Below, one piece after another: positions 51,814 through 62,097 of a stretch of DNA of 64,000 nucleotides; the stretch's first letter is position 1; the number at the start of each line of letters is the position of its first letter. This stretch comes from Fistulifera solaris (Eukaryota > Bacillariophyta > Bacillariophyceae > Naviculales > Stauroneidaceae): contig AP026162.1 in assembly GCA_030295235.1 (NCBI GenBank), positions 806,001-870,000 on the forward strand. The letters are read 5' to 3'. A model generated the notes under the pieces. It was not told where the DNA came from. It was given only the letters and a program-made list of their open reading frames with translations, and did not search any database. The position numbers and the translations under genes were made by a program.

Positions 51814-53298
51814 TTAAGACAAACGGGACTTTTTACGCGCGCACTCACGGTCCCGGGGAAGAGGGGATGACGAGACCGGTACCAGGTATTTCCGGCGCCA
51901 AATCGTTGCGAATTTGGTTGCATGAATATAGCTTGTCAATGATGTTTCCATCCGTGCATCTTTTCCCAGGCTATCAAGAACTGTAATGTTTCGGTTGCGC
52001 CAGAGCAACCGCTTCAACCAAGAATAGTCCGGATCCGCAGTCACTGGATAATCTTTCAAAACAAACGTCTCCAGTTGTTCGTGCTCCTCCATAGCCTTGA
52101 ATAATTTCTCCAACTGGGAACTCCAACTAAAAGTTCGGAGATCACAGCGACGACTCGGAACACGCTTGTAAGTAAAGCCACTCAAATCTAGATACGCCAG
52201 CTTTTTGTTGCCCTCAATCACAGCCACAAATGCTTCTGCAATAGCTTCTGCTTTTTCACGCACAAACGTCAGTCTACGATCGCAACTACGACAGCAGGTA
52301 ATTGTCAATCTTTCGAAGTGACCCAGTTTGGCCATACGATTCAAAAGAGAAATGAGCCGCTTGTCCCAATCGTTAATGTAGTCTTTGTCATTAGGAGGCT
52401 CCCAGTCGAACATTACTTCGATCTGAAGGTCACGTGTAACAATGTTGATATCATGAAAAACATCCTCGTCAACCACACAAACCAGAGCCTTTGTCTTTAC
52501 ACTGAACGGAAACACTCTTAGTGGTAGGCTTTAAAAATCATTTGGAAGTCTCAGCTTTTCAAAGCGTACGTCAAGAGTAAATAGCCGTTCCAAGTTTTCA
52601 CAACTGATAGGCGTCCAATCTTCGTCTGAGATTATGAAGTTCATAATGCTGAGCGAGCCAAAGAGCGATGAACGTCGCTTTGCAAGCGCCTCCACAAAAG
52701 CCGTTCCTTTGTCCTGAAATGAGAATTGTCGAACATTTCGTTCGTTTTCGTTCAGTTTCAAATCAATTGGATAAGGCCGCGTACAAAACAATAGAATGCT
52801 CAGGACTCCAATTTCCAGCGGAAAACGAAAATTGTCGACTCAGAGATGCATCCATAAAGCATGCCAGTTGCTCGGGGTTGAGAATCGCAGCAAAGTCGTC
52901 CTGGAATCGTCAAAAAAAGCGATTCGATTTCCACGCGTGTGTTACGTTCTCTCTTATAGTCCAATAAGCGCAGCCGTCGTTAGAACTCGTCCGTTATCTT
53001 TCCAAATGAAACCGAGGTCAATGTTTTTACAAATTTGGCCGCTTAGATGATTATTCCCACTGTAAACTGTGAAGTCAAGCAAGCTGTCGAGAGGGAAAGG
53101 GTCATCACACTTGCCTATTATGACAGCAATATCATTTTTGATGTCGCCACGACTATACGTTTCCCGCATAAATTCGAGAAGGCTTGTCGGTTCCCGCGTC
53201 AACTTGTAAATGGGAAGATGGTGACTGGCTGGGCAACACATTCTTTCCCGTCGCGTCAATAGCTCATCTGGGATGAACTTTAGAAGAGGCGTACTCAT
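51814..53298 (-). pseudogene. Broken or badly sequenced gene, unknown product
   Basis: Three coding-like segments follow each other on the minus strand in different frames: 53298-52954 (MSTPLLKFIPDELLTRRERM...), 52791-52531 (DKGTAFVEALAKRRSSLFGS...) and 52515-51814 (LISLLNRMAKLGHFERLTIT, LAYLDLSGFTYKR, LKRLLWRNRNITVLDSL). The gap 52792-52953 has a fourth coding-like stretch (FQDDFAAILNPEQLACFMDA) preceded by an in-frame stop. The texture (LAYLDLSG, RNRNITVLDSL) resembles ribonuclease-inhibitor-like leucine-rich repeats. At least four breaks, including a stop, make a real pseudogene more likely here than elsewhere in the window, but small introns or assembly indels cannot be excluded. Confidence 0.5.
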
Positions 53299-53815
53299 TT
53301 GATGCTGTCTCGCTTTCTAATTGATTAATCAATGAGTGTTTGTAGCAGCACAACAGAAGGTCTGTGATTATTACTTCAAGGCTTGATGATGTTCTCCGTC
53401 TCGCGAAACAATGGCGGGAGAGATTGATTTTTTGTTCGGCAAAAGATGCGCGACAAGAAGTGTATAAGAATAGAATGTACTAGATCGTGTCGTAGCACTA
53501 CATACTACGTAATCGGGGAAAAAAGTAATCTACACTTAAGGCCTATTGTTTTTCTATTACACTAACCATACCGTAGAAAATGAAAAATGAAACGGTTCGT
53601 TCCAAGTGGAACATTATTTGCAGCTACCTAGGGTCTATGGTACGGCAACATATCCATTCAAAATTCAAACAAACTCCACGATACTCACACAAAGTTGTCG
53701 GCATCGTCCGCCCAGGACGAGACCTATTCGACTAAACTTGTTCATAGCGTTGCGATTACGGAACGCGGAGCCTGCATCCTGAAACTGCGAGCAGAAAAAT
53801 CCCATCATTAGAATC
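53299..53815. other. Divergent intergenic region, nothing recognised
   Basis: 517 bp between the start of the broken gene (minus strand) and the ER-type coiled-coil gene (plus strand). No repeat or coding frame is apparent. Confidence 0.4.
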
Positions 53816-54669
53816 ATGCGTTTATCCCAATGGCAAATGACACGGATATTTCACAAGAAGTGGGCCCTCTTTTGATTGTAGCTACCGTCTTCCTGCAGAT
53901 GAGTTGCATGTGTTATGGTCAAGATGATATCGAGGCAATCGAACACATTGATGACAGCGAAACGGCCGATTCACCCACAGATCTGGTGGAATCGACAAGC
54001 GAAGAAATCCACGTGGAAGATTATTTGGAGTCGCTTTCTTTATCGGAATTAGATGAAATTTGCCAGCACAGGGGTTTTACTGTCGAGGGTTCCACTAGAG
54101 AAGACTACGTTAACGCAGCAAGGCGGTGTTTGTCACTGGAAAATGAAATGAACGCAATCTTAGCCGCGAATCCGGAACTCGCTGCCGAACTGGAAAAAGA
54201 GATTGAACGCATGAAAGCCGAAAAGGAACGTCTCGAAGCCGAGCGTCAAGATTTGTTGGAGCAAATATCGGATTTGCAACAGCAACTGACTGAGGCAGGT
54301 ATGAATGACTCGGCTTTAGAAGCACTTCTGATACAACACAAGGATCCGGCGAATATGACGTTCGAGGAGGTGTTCAAAGAGTCGATTTCGCAGCTGTACG
54401 ATCGCGTCGCCCAAGACGTCCGATTTGTGAGCAAGTTAGTCTCGCCCGTTTTAACGCCTATCGTTCGTTCCATCTTGGGTGCCTTGAAGTTTGGTTGGCG
54501 ATACGCAAAGACAGTATTTTTGGAAGTTGTACCGGAGGACACACGGATGAGGCTCGAACAACATGTAGCGAGGTTTCCCCCGGTCAAAGAATGGGTCAGC
54601 GAAGGAGGAGCTATTCAGCAAATAGTAAGCCGAGCTAAGCATTTCTTGCAAGCTCACTTTACCCGTTAG
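53816..54669 (+). CDS. Secretory-pathway coiled-coil protein, unknown
   Basis: About 284 residues. From the ATG at 53816 the N-terminus is MRLSQWQMTRIFHKKWALFL, continuing IVATVFLQMSCMCYGQ, a good signal peptide, if one base is missing from the T run at 53870-53873. Without the change, an ATG at 53830 gives MANDTDISQEVGPLLIVATV, a weaker signal. The mature part has an acidic stretch (DDSETADSPTDLVESTSEE), a SAP-like helix pair (LESLSLSELDEICQHRGFTV), a coiled coil (ELEKEIERMKAEKERLEAER) and a C-terminal helical region (VSKLVSPVLTPIVRSILGAL). There is no KDEL-type end (it ends HFTR). I recognise no family. Confidence 0.6.
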
Positions 54670-55002
54670 AGAGGAAACAGTAATCGACGAAAGGGTCGAG
54701 ATTGCGACACAATCGAGGCTTTCATCGCTGCGATATCCAATGCAGTTGAAAGGACAAGTTCTTCCTTTAAATCTACGACCTTTTCATAAGCAACTATAAA
54801 GATGCGAAACTTCAAAGTGGAGAGCCATGATTAAGCGAATAACTTTGTCATCAAAGGGATATTAGTCGTTGTTATCGTCCCCCATGTGAGACGAATAACT
54901 ACATATTGCTGAAAAGTTATCCGTACTTCTTTTTATGACGATAATTGTTCTACTATGGGTTGAGAGTTTCGTCTCAAAGTATCCATTTTCGCTACAAGAA
55001 CC
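54670..55002. other. Convergent intergenic region
   Basis: 333 bp holding the two facing 3' ends. Nothing else seen. Confidence 0.4.
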
Positions 55003-55470
55003 TTAAAACGCAGGCTCCTTTTTCTTCGGATTCCATACACCCTTCACAACACCTTTGATGCCACCCGGACTTGAAAGAGCAATCTTGGACATCCCAAGCA
55101 TCGTCACAAGAGCAAGACCAACGTTAACAATACGAGCAGGTCCCAACAATGCTTTGGAGATTTTGGGGACGTAATCCGTAATTACGTAGTTGAGGCCGAC
55201 CCACGAATGTGCGGTAATATTTGCCGAAAGCAACAGGCCAAATGTCTTGTTGAATTTTCCATCCGTCATCGAATCAGGAACCATAAAATACAGGGGCGTA
55301 AGAAAAGCCAACGAAAAGGTCATTCCGTGATGAACGCGCGTAGCAAGAGAACCGGCGTCGCCCTCTAAGAAGCTGGGAGTGGTAGAGAACCTTTTTGGTG
55401 ATTGCGCAAGTCGTTGTTGCGCTCGGCTCCGAAGAAGCATGAGGGATCGTGATGATAGTGTGCGAAACAT
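55003..55470 (-). CDS. SDHD: Succinate dehydrogenase membrane anchor subunit (SDHD/CybS)
   Basis: Small membrane subunit of mitochondrial complex II, which with SDHC holds haem b and the ubiquinone site. 155 residues with an Arg/Ser-rich mitochondrial presequence (MFRTLSSRSLMLLRSRAQQR, then LAQSPKRFSTTPSF). Three membrane helices follow: MTFSLAFLTPLYFMVP, FGLLLSANITAHSWVGLNYV and ARIVNVGLALVTMLGMSKIA. The HSWVGLNYVITDYVP segment corresponds to the conserved CybS motif with the haem/quinone-site His and the D-Y pair. The ATG at 55470 is the first in frame. Confidence 0.85.
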   Translation of the reverse strand: MFRTLSSRSLMLLRSRAQQRLAQSPKRFSTTPSFLEGDAGSLATRVHHGMTFSLAFLTPLYFMVPDSMTDGKFNKTFGLLLSANITAHSWVGLNYVITDYVPKISKALLGPARIVNVGLALVTMLGMSKIALSSPGGIKGVVKGVWNPKKKEPAF

Positions 55471-55749
55471 GATTGGTAAGAGATTTATGGCAATGGGTAA
55501 GGAGAAGGAGATTGTTTGCCCTTTAATAAGCCAATTGTGCGATGACCATCAAACCCGAAGTTTTATTATTCGCGAAGATCGCTTTTGACCTTCTACTGTA
55601 TCGATAGCAAATGCGTCGAAGCCTCACCGGTTCTTCACCCCTAAACCAAAAGAACACTAACACAATCCTAAATATTTATTCCTAATTTCCTAAAGTCCGA
55701 ATGAATTTTCTCATTCGACTGAATTTTCCACTGTTTTTTCTCTTTTGTC

Positions 55750-56235
55750 ACAAATATTCCGATTCCAATTTGGCATTTTGCCGAGTGATTCTAGGACTTG
55801 AGAGCCCTAGTGCTAGTGGAGGGCAAGCCCGGAACCCGTGTCCCAATGAGGGGGGAAATCGTCTTGGCATTCCTTCTCTTGGATTCCGAAGAAGCATACT
55901 AACCGACCGAACCAGAGAAAGACTCATGCGCGCTCTGATGAACCCACAAATCTCAGAATATGGCTTGTTCCACTTCTGCTGAAGTTTCCTAGCAAGTTGT
56001 CTCGATGCTGAAATGGCTTGCTGTCCCATCATACCGTCTATGGAGAAGACCAGGGGAGTGAAATCACGTCGGCGTTCATGGCAGGGGTCCATACAAGCTC
56101 CGCTTTTCACGCTCTTGAGAAGCCAGAACCTTAATCGGGTCGCGGTTTCTGTACGATGGTGCGTCGGTGTCTGTAACTCGGACGTCGAAAATGGTGGTTC
56201 GTCTTTCATTCCAAAAGCCGTAAGCAGAAACATCT
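55750..56235 (-). mobile_element. Reverse-transcriptase-type retroelement fragment (fossil)
   Basis: A short minus-strand remnant whose translation (DFTPLVFSIDGMMGQQAISA, ARKLQQKWNKPYSEICGFIR, ARMSLSLVRS) matches the conserved region found at the C-terminal end of many retroelement reverse transcriptase proteins in diatoms and other algae. Only this tail is present, so the element is broken and partial. The exact family (LINE-like or other) cannot be fixed from so little. It abuts the satellite array that begins at 56291, and no flanking repeats could be assigned. Confidence 0.6.
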
Positions 56236-56290
56236 CCTCGAAGTTCTTGAACTTGTCGCATGAGTAAAAAATGACGTCGCATCAGAAGAC

Positions 56291-58663
56291 TTTCCGGGTC
56301 CCCCCTCTGTCGATAAATTTCCTTATTACGGGGGCCTACGTGAAACCTACCTACACATTGACGCGTTAAATCTTTCATCATTTTTCATTCGTCATGAGTT
56401 CGAATTGTTGTCGAGTGTCGCTAATGGACACTAATGGTGCATGTTAGAGATGGTTAAAAAATGATGTTGGTGCAAAATGGACAATGGACCCGAAAATGGT
56501 CGTGGTCAAATTTTACCATTTCCGGGTTCCCCCTCTGTCGATAAAATTCCTTACGGGGGCCTACGTGAAACCTACGTACACATTTGACGCGTTAAATCTT
56601 TCATCATTTTTCATTCGTCATGAGTTCGAATTGTTGTCAAGTGTCGCTAATGGACACTAATGGTCCATGTTAGAGATGGTTAAAAAATGATGCTGGTGCA
56701 AAATGGACCCGAAAATGGTCGTGGTCAAATTTTATCATTTCCGGGTTCCCCCTCTGTCGATAAATTTCCTTACGGGGGCCTACGTGAAACCTACGTACAC
56801 ATTGGACGCGTTAAATCTTTCATCATTTTTCATTCGTCATGAGTTCGAATTGATGTCGAGTGTCGCTAATGGACACTGATGGTGCATGTTAGAGATGGTT
56901 AAAATGATTTTGGTGCAAAATGGACCCGAAAATGGTCGTAGTCAAATTTTACCATTTCTGGGTTCCCCCTCTGTCGATAAAATTCCTTACGGGGGTCTAC
57001 GTGAAACCTACGTAACCTACGTACACATTTGACGCGTTAAATCTTTCATCATTTTTCATTCGTCATGAGTTCGAAATGATGTCGAGTGTCGCTAATGGAC
57101 ACTGATGGTGCATGTTAGAGATGATTAAAAAATGATTTTGGTGCAAATTGGACCCGAAAATGGTCGTGGTCAAATTTTACCATTTCCGGATTCCCCCCTC
57201 TGTCGATAAATTTCCTTACGGGGGCCTACGTGAAACCTACGTAACCTACGTAACCTACGTACACATTTGACGCGTTGAATCTTTCATCATCCTTCATTCG
57301 TCATGAGTTCGAATTGATGTCGAGTGTCGCTAATTGACACTAATGGTGCATGTTAGAGATGGTTATAATGATGTTGGTGCAAAATGGACCCGAACATGGT
57401 CGTGGTCAAATTTTACCATTTCCGGGTTCCCCCTCTGTCGATAAATTTCCTTACGGGGGCCTACGTGAAACCTACGTGCACATTGGACGCGTTAAATCTT
57501 TCATCATATTTCATTCGTCAAGAGTTCGAATTGTTGTCGAGTGTCGCTAATTGACACTAATGGTCCATGTTAGAGATGGTTAAAAAATGATTTTGGTGCA
57601 AAATGATGGACCCGAAAATGGTCGTGGTCAAATTTTACCATTTCCGGGTTCCCCCTCTGTCGATAAATTTCCTTACGGGGGCCTACGTGAAACCTACGTA
57701 CACATTGGACGCGTTAAATCTTTCATCATTTTTCATTCGTCATGAGTTCGAATTGATGTCGAGTGTCGCTAATGGACACTAATGGTGCATGTTAGAGATG
57801 ATTAAAAAATGATTTTGGTGCAAAATGGACCCGAAAATGGTCGTGGTCAAATTTTATCATTTCCGGGTTCCCCCTCTGTCGATAAATTTCCTTACGGGGG
57901 TCTACGTGGAACCTACGTAACCTACGTACACATTGGACGCGTTAAATCTTTCATCATCCTTCATTCGTCATGAGTTCGAAATGATGTCGAGTGTCGCTAA
58001 TTGACACTAATGGTGCATGTTAGAGATGGTTAAAATGATTTTGGTGCAAAATGGACCCGAAAATGGTCGTGGTCAAATTTTACCATTTCTGGGTTCCCCC
58101 TCTGTCGATAAATTTCCTTACGGGGGTCTACGTGAAACCTACGTAACCTACGTACACATTTGACGCGTTAAATCTTTCATCATTTTTCATTCGTCATGAG
58201 TTCGAATTGATGTCGAGTGTCGCTAATGGACACTGATGGTGCATGTTAGAGATGGTTAAAATGATTTTGGTGCAAAATGGACCCGAAAATGGTCGTGGTC
58301 AAATTTTACCATTTCCGGGTTCCCCCTCTGTCGATAAAATTCCTTACGGGGGCCTACGTGAAACCTACGTAACCTACGTACACATTTGACGCGTTAAATC
58401 TTTCATCATTTTTCATTCGTCATGAGTTCGAATTGATGTCGAGTGTCGCTAATGGACACTAATGGTGCATGTTAGAGATGGTTAAAATGATTTTGGTGCA
58501 AAATGGACCCGAAAATGGTCGTGGTCAAATTTTACCATTTCCGGGTTCCCCCTCTGTCGATAAATTTCCTTACGGGGGTCTACGTGAAACCTACGTAACC
58601 TACGTACACATTTGACGCGTTAAATCTTTCATCATCCTTCATTCGTCATGAGTTCGAATTGTC
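56291..58663 (+). repeat. Satellite array, 11 units of about 217-236 bp
   Basis: Units start at TTTCCGGGTTCCCCCTCTGT near 56291, 56519, 56738, 56955, 57183, 57419, 57641, 57860, 58085, 58312 and 58538; the last is truncated. Each contains CGATAAATTTCCTTACGGGG, CCTACGTGAAACCTACGT, GACGCGTTAAATCTTTCATC, TTCATTCGTCATGAGTTCGA, GTGTCGCTAATGGACACTAA, CATGTTAGAGATGGTTAAAA and GGACCCGAAAATGGTCGTGG. Identity between units is well above 90%, indicating recent homogenisation. Length differences come mainly from one to three copies of an internal CCTACGTAA nonamer and from A-run length. Confidence 0.95.
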
Positions 58664-59013
58664 GTCGATGATCCACGTTCATTATTGACACGAAATTTCG
58701 TTGTAAGCTGGGCAAGGGTTTATGCGACTCCTCAAGGCAAACGGACCCAAACAAGTAACCTTACGAGGTCGAAACTCCACTATTTACTGGTACTGTACCG
58801 GTACCGCGGTACCTGGTGGTATGGTACTGTACATGGTACTGTACCGGTACCTTCTCACGGAGTAGTTCGTACGACGTGCGGCAAAAGCTCGACTTTACAT
58901 ACCGCCGCCAACCGCCGTTGGTGCAACCATGAACACATTCCAATTATTTTATTCATTCATTTTATTGGATCATTAAGGCCTCAGATCATATTATTTAAGC
59001 TAATAACTACAAC
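58664..59013 (+). promoter_or_regulatory. RPB3 upstream region with a GGTACC-type palindrome tract
   Basis: 350 bp between satellite and start codon. The tract 58788-58851 is built of overlapping palindromes: GGTACTGTACCGGTACC, GCGGTACC, GGTACTGTACATGGTACTGT and again ACCGGTACC. It lies about 165-225 bp upstream of the RPB3 ATG. Whether it binds a factor is unknown. Confidence 0.45.
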
Positions 59014-59982
59014 ATGCCTCAACAACGATACCCAAAAGTAGAGATCTTGTCGGTACAACCCCACGAAATCAAATTTATTTTGTCGGAAACGGACACGAGC
59101 GTCGCGAATGCGCTGCGTCGCATCATGATCGCTGAAGTACCGACGCTAGCGATCGATTTAGTCGAATACGCTGATAACTCGTCTGTTTTGAATGATGAGT
59201 ATATAGCGCATCGTTTGGGTCTCATCCCGATTCGTTATCAAAAACCAGACTCGATGAAAGGTTCGGATTGCACCGACGCTTTCTTGCCCCATCACGAATG
59301 CGTTTGTTACGAACATTGTTTGCGGTGCTCGGTCGAGTTTGAATTAGATGTGGCTTACACTGTCCACGGTGACGAAGATGTTTTGGCCCCATTGACGGTC
59401 ACTTCGAGGGACCTACGCAGCAATAATGAGTTGGTACATCCTGCTCATTTTCTTTCTTCGGACGAACAAGAGGAAGCACAAGACGATGGAATTGCCATTG
59501 TCAAATTGGGTCCCGGACAGAAACTTAAACTTAAGGCAATCGCACGACTTGGAATCGCCAAGGAGCACGCAAAATGGAGTCCGGTGGCAGTAGCGACCTA
59601 CCGATTCTGGCCCAATATCGTTCTCAACGACGAGCAATTGGCGACACTTTCGATGGAGCAAAAGCAGGAGTTGGTAGACGCCTGCCCCGATAGAATATTA
59701 GAAATTGACCAGACTACAGGAAAGCTACAAGCTGTGGAAAATGCTTGGGATATTTGTACTTATACCGAGGATTTAATGTATGCTCAAAATGCCCTGAAAC
59801 GAAGAAAGGAAGATGATGATTTTGTGACAGTGACACCATCCACGGACCGCTTTATCTTCTCTGTCGAAACAACAGGTTGCATGGATGCTGATGAAGTACT
59901 GATGGCGGCTCTGAAAGTTTTGAAAAAGCGATTGAACGACCTGGCCCGAGAATTAGAGACGATCAAAGAAATGAATAACTAA
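59014..59982 (+). CDS. RPB3: RNA polymerase II subunit RPB3
   Basis: Alpha-like subunit that heterodimerises with RPB11 to nucleate Pol II assembly. 322 residues, intact. N-terminal alpha-motif: EIKFILSETDTSVANALRRI, MIAEVPTLAIDLVEY and NDEYIAHRLGLIPI. A zinc loop CVCYEHCLRC (about residues 90-100) is typical of RPB3 and absent from RPC40. Insert domain: GQKLKLKAIARLGIAKEHAK, WSPVAVATYRFWP. The C-terminus has FIFSVETTGCMDADEVLMAA, LKVLKKRLNDLARELE. The start MPQQRYPKVEIL matches family length. Confidence 0.95.
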   Translation: MPQQRYPKVEILSVQPHEIKFILSETDTSVANALRRIMIAEVPTLAIDLVEYADNSSVLNDEYIAHRLGLIPIRYQKPDSMKGSDCTDAFLPHHECVCYEHCLRCSVEFELDVAYTVHGDEDVLAPLTVTSRDLRSNNELVHPAHFLSSDEQEEAQDDGIAIVKLGPGQKLKLKAIARLGIAKEHAKWSPVAVATYRFWPNIVLNDEQLATLSMEQKQELVDACPDRILEIDQTTGKLQAVENAWDICTYTEDLMYAQNALKRRKEDDDFVTVTPSTDRFIFSVETTGCMDADEVLMAALKVLKKRLNDLARELETIKEMNN

Positions 59983-60132
59983 TTAGAGCATTGATGTAAT
60001 CTCGTGCTCTTGATATTACGACCAAATGAATAACCACTTACTTCTCTAATATTTGCAATTCGAAAGGACTGGATTCAAATCTTTCGCATTACGCTAATAT
60101 GTTATCTATGCATTTAGTAAAATAAAAGAACA

Positions 60133-61553
60133 TTACATCTCCTCTTTGAAATTCTTGTGCTGCTGAGCAATGTACTGGTCAGCTCCGACCGCGTCTGCTA
60201 GTTTGTCAAGCAGTATGGCTGATATTATTCTGATCGGCTTCTTCAAATAATTGGGATCGTGAGGCGGTCCCTTCAATTCACCTATTCGATCAATTACTTC
60301 TTGACCAATAATGATAGTCCCGAAACAAGAAGGCGGTCCATCGTTGTCAGCTTGATTTATGTATATAGCTGGCCCTGGTCTATCTTTGATTCTATCGTTT
60401 GGCTTGAAGCACACCGTATACTTAGATTGTGGCAACGCATTGGCGCTATCTTCAGGAAACGGCAAATGGCCCAAGCCATGTGACATCATTTTGTCTATTG
60501 GGATGCTGGACTGCTTCGCGTTTGCGGTTAACTTCTTTGCCAGTGAGTTGTTTGTATTCATCAACTTTGTAGCCAAGGCAGCGGTGAGCGCGCCAGCAGA
60601 CACTGTCTGTGTCAAATCGGTCGAAAGAGTGCGTCCGTCATTGAAGTATATTGTTGGGCCACTCCATAATCCAAGGTCAATTTGTTTCAAGAAGAAAAAA
60701 ACGCTCGTCGGGGCTACGATCTCGCTTGTAACTTCAATAGTGAAGTACGAAAACATGTCATCAACATCATCTGTCAGTCTTGGCAAATACAGTTGAAATT
60801 GAATGAAATGCGGTCCGGGTCCGAATTCTTCGATGGTCAGCTTCTCAAATAGTATTTGCAAATCTTTGTCGATTGCACGTCTCTCTGCCTCAATTTGTGA
60901 TGTGTAGAGCTGATAGGACCCCCATGCCTGTTTCACCTCTTCTGCAGCCTGGTCAAGTAGCTTCCGTTCTTCGGCAAGCGCCCGCGCTTGCTGAGCGAGC
61001 TCTTTTGCAGCAGCTCTAAATGTTGCCCCATAAGAGACGACTTCTCAGGATCGGTTGTCTCGTCGCTTTCAGTAGATATTATGTTGTTCTTATTTTCCGA
61101 GTTTTCTCCGGTTGTCATTGCGGTCTGGGTTGATTGCGATTGAGATTTGGCCAATTCCACAAGAAGTTTCTCCTGACTCAACATGAGCTCATCCCTCAGT
61201 GTATTTTCAGCAACGTTGTCTTCCTGAATCTTCACAGAAGCATGTTGTCCAAACAGGATACCCAAGTAGAACGTTCCCCCAAGTAAGGCTGAGGCTATAA
61301 TAAGAAAAAGCGCAAGATTCTTCTGACAGGTTGGTGTGCGATTCTGATAGATATCTTCTTCGCTAATTCCGGCCGCAACGGAGGTTAGATCCAAGGAAAA
61401 ACTTGATTGAGAATCATCACTGTCGGTATCTCTTGTGAGCCAGGATATGTTGGATGTCATTCGACTAGTCAGCGAGTTCCTTTTTGTTGATATGATATCG
61501 TGGACCGGAGAATTTGTGTGTATCGGGAGAAAATCCGAATGTCGCTTTCCCAT
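60133..61553 (-). CDS. Membrane-anchored cyclophilin-like protein
   Basis: About 470 residues. A cytosolic N-terminus (about 80 residues, Ser-rich) precedes one transmembrane helix (LALFLIIASALLGGTFYLGI). A coiled coil (RAAAKELAQQARALAEERKL, IEAERRAIDKDLQILFEKL) leads to a cyclophilin-type fold: FTIEVTSEIVAPTSVFFFLK, QIDLGLWSGPTIYFNDGRTL, then FKPNDRIKDRPGPAIYINQA and CFGTIIIGQEVIDRI. The canonical active-site Arg and the F-x-x-Q/M-x-G motif are not recognisable, so peptidyl-prolyl isomerase activity is doubtful. The arrangement suggests a type II membrane protein of the secretory pathway with a lumenal domain. One frame change (a base missing near 61031-61033) joins EKSSL to YGATFRAAAKEL. 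Confidence 0.75.
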
Positions 61554-62097
61554 GGTTGCTTACTTAGTCGGTTCGTTCTTCTTGCTCAACTCGCTTTAAT
61601 CATTCACCATGTGGCTTATTGATCTCAAAGAATGAAATCGAATTGGAATAGAAGAAGATACTCTCAATGTGATTGTCTCGATGCACGCGTTTCTTTTTGT
61701 TTGCTTTCAACATCGCGTTTTTGCTTTACGGAGTTTCATAAGGATCAAGGCCGATACTATACAATATCGATGTACTCCGTATCTAATTTACTTCAACAGA
61801 ATGCGTTCAACTATCTATCTCACGTCAACGGAACTAAAACGATTTATCTATCAAATTTTCTAACGTAGACGTTATTAGTGCTTATATCAAAGTACATTAA
61901 AAAGTAGAGAATACTTCCAACGGATCAATGCGTCTGTCGTTTGGTCGTCTACCCCTAACCCAACCCCAAACAAAACGGAACAACAACCATTTTTGCCACC
62001 GCTCATTATTGTGCTTATTCAACGATTCATTCCTTATTCAACACATTCCTTATCAACGCATTTCAAGAGACTCTTTAGAGTGCCTCTAATCGAAAGT
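61554..62097. other. Divergent intergenic region
   Basis: 544 bp between the cyclophilin-like gene and TSR3. AT-rich, without visible repeats or RNA genes. Confidence 0.4.

Noticed and set aside
56291-58663. CRISPR-like array
   Set aside because: Units are about 225 bp and repeat over their whole length, with no short-repeat/unique-spacer pattern; this is a satellite.
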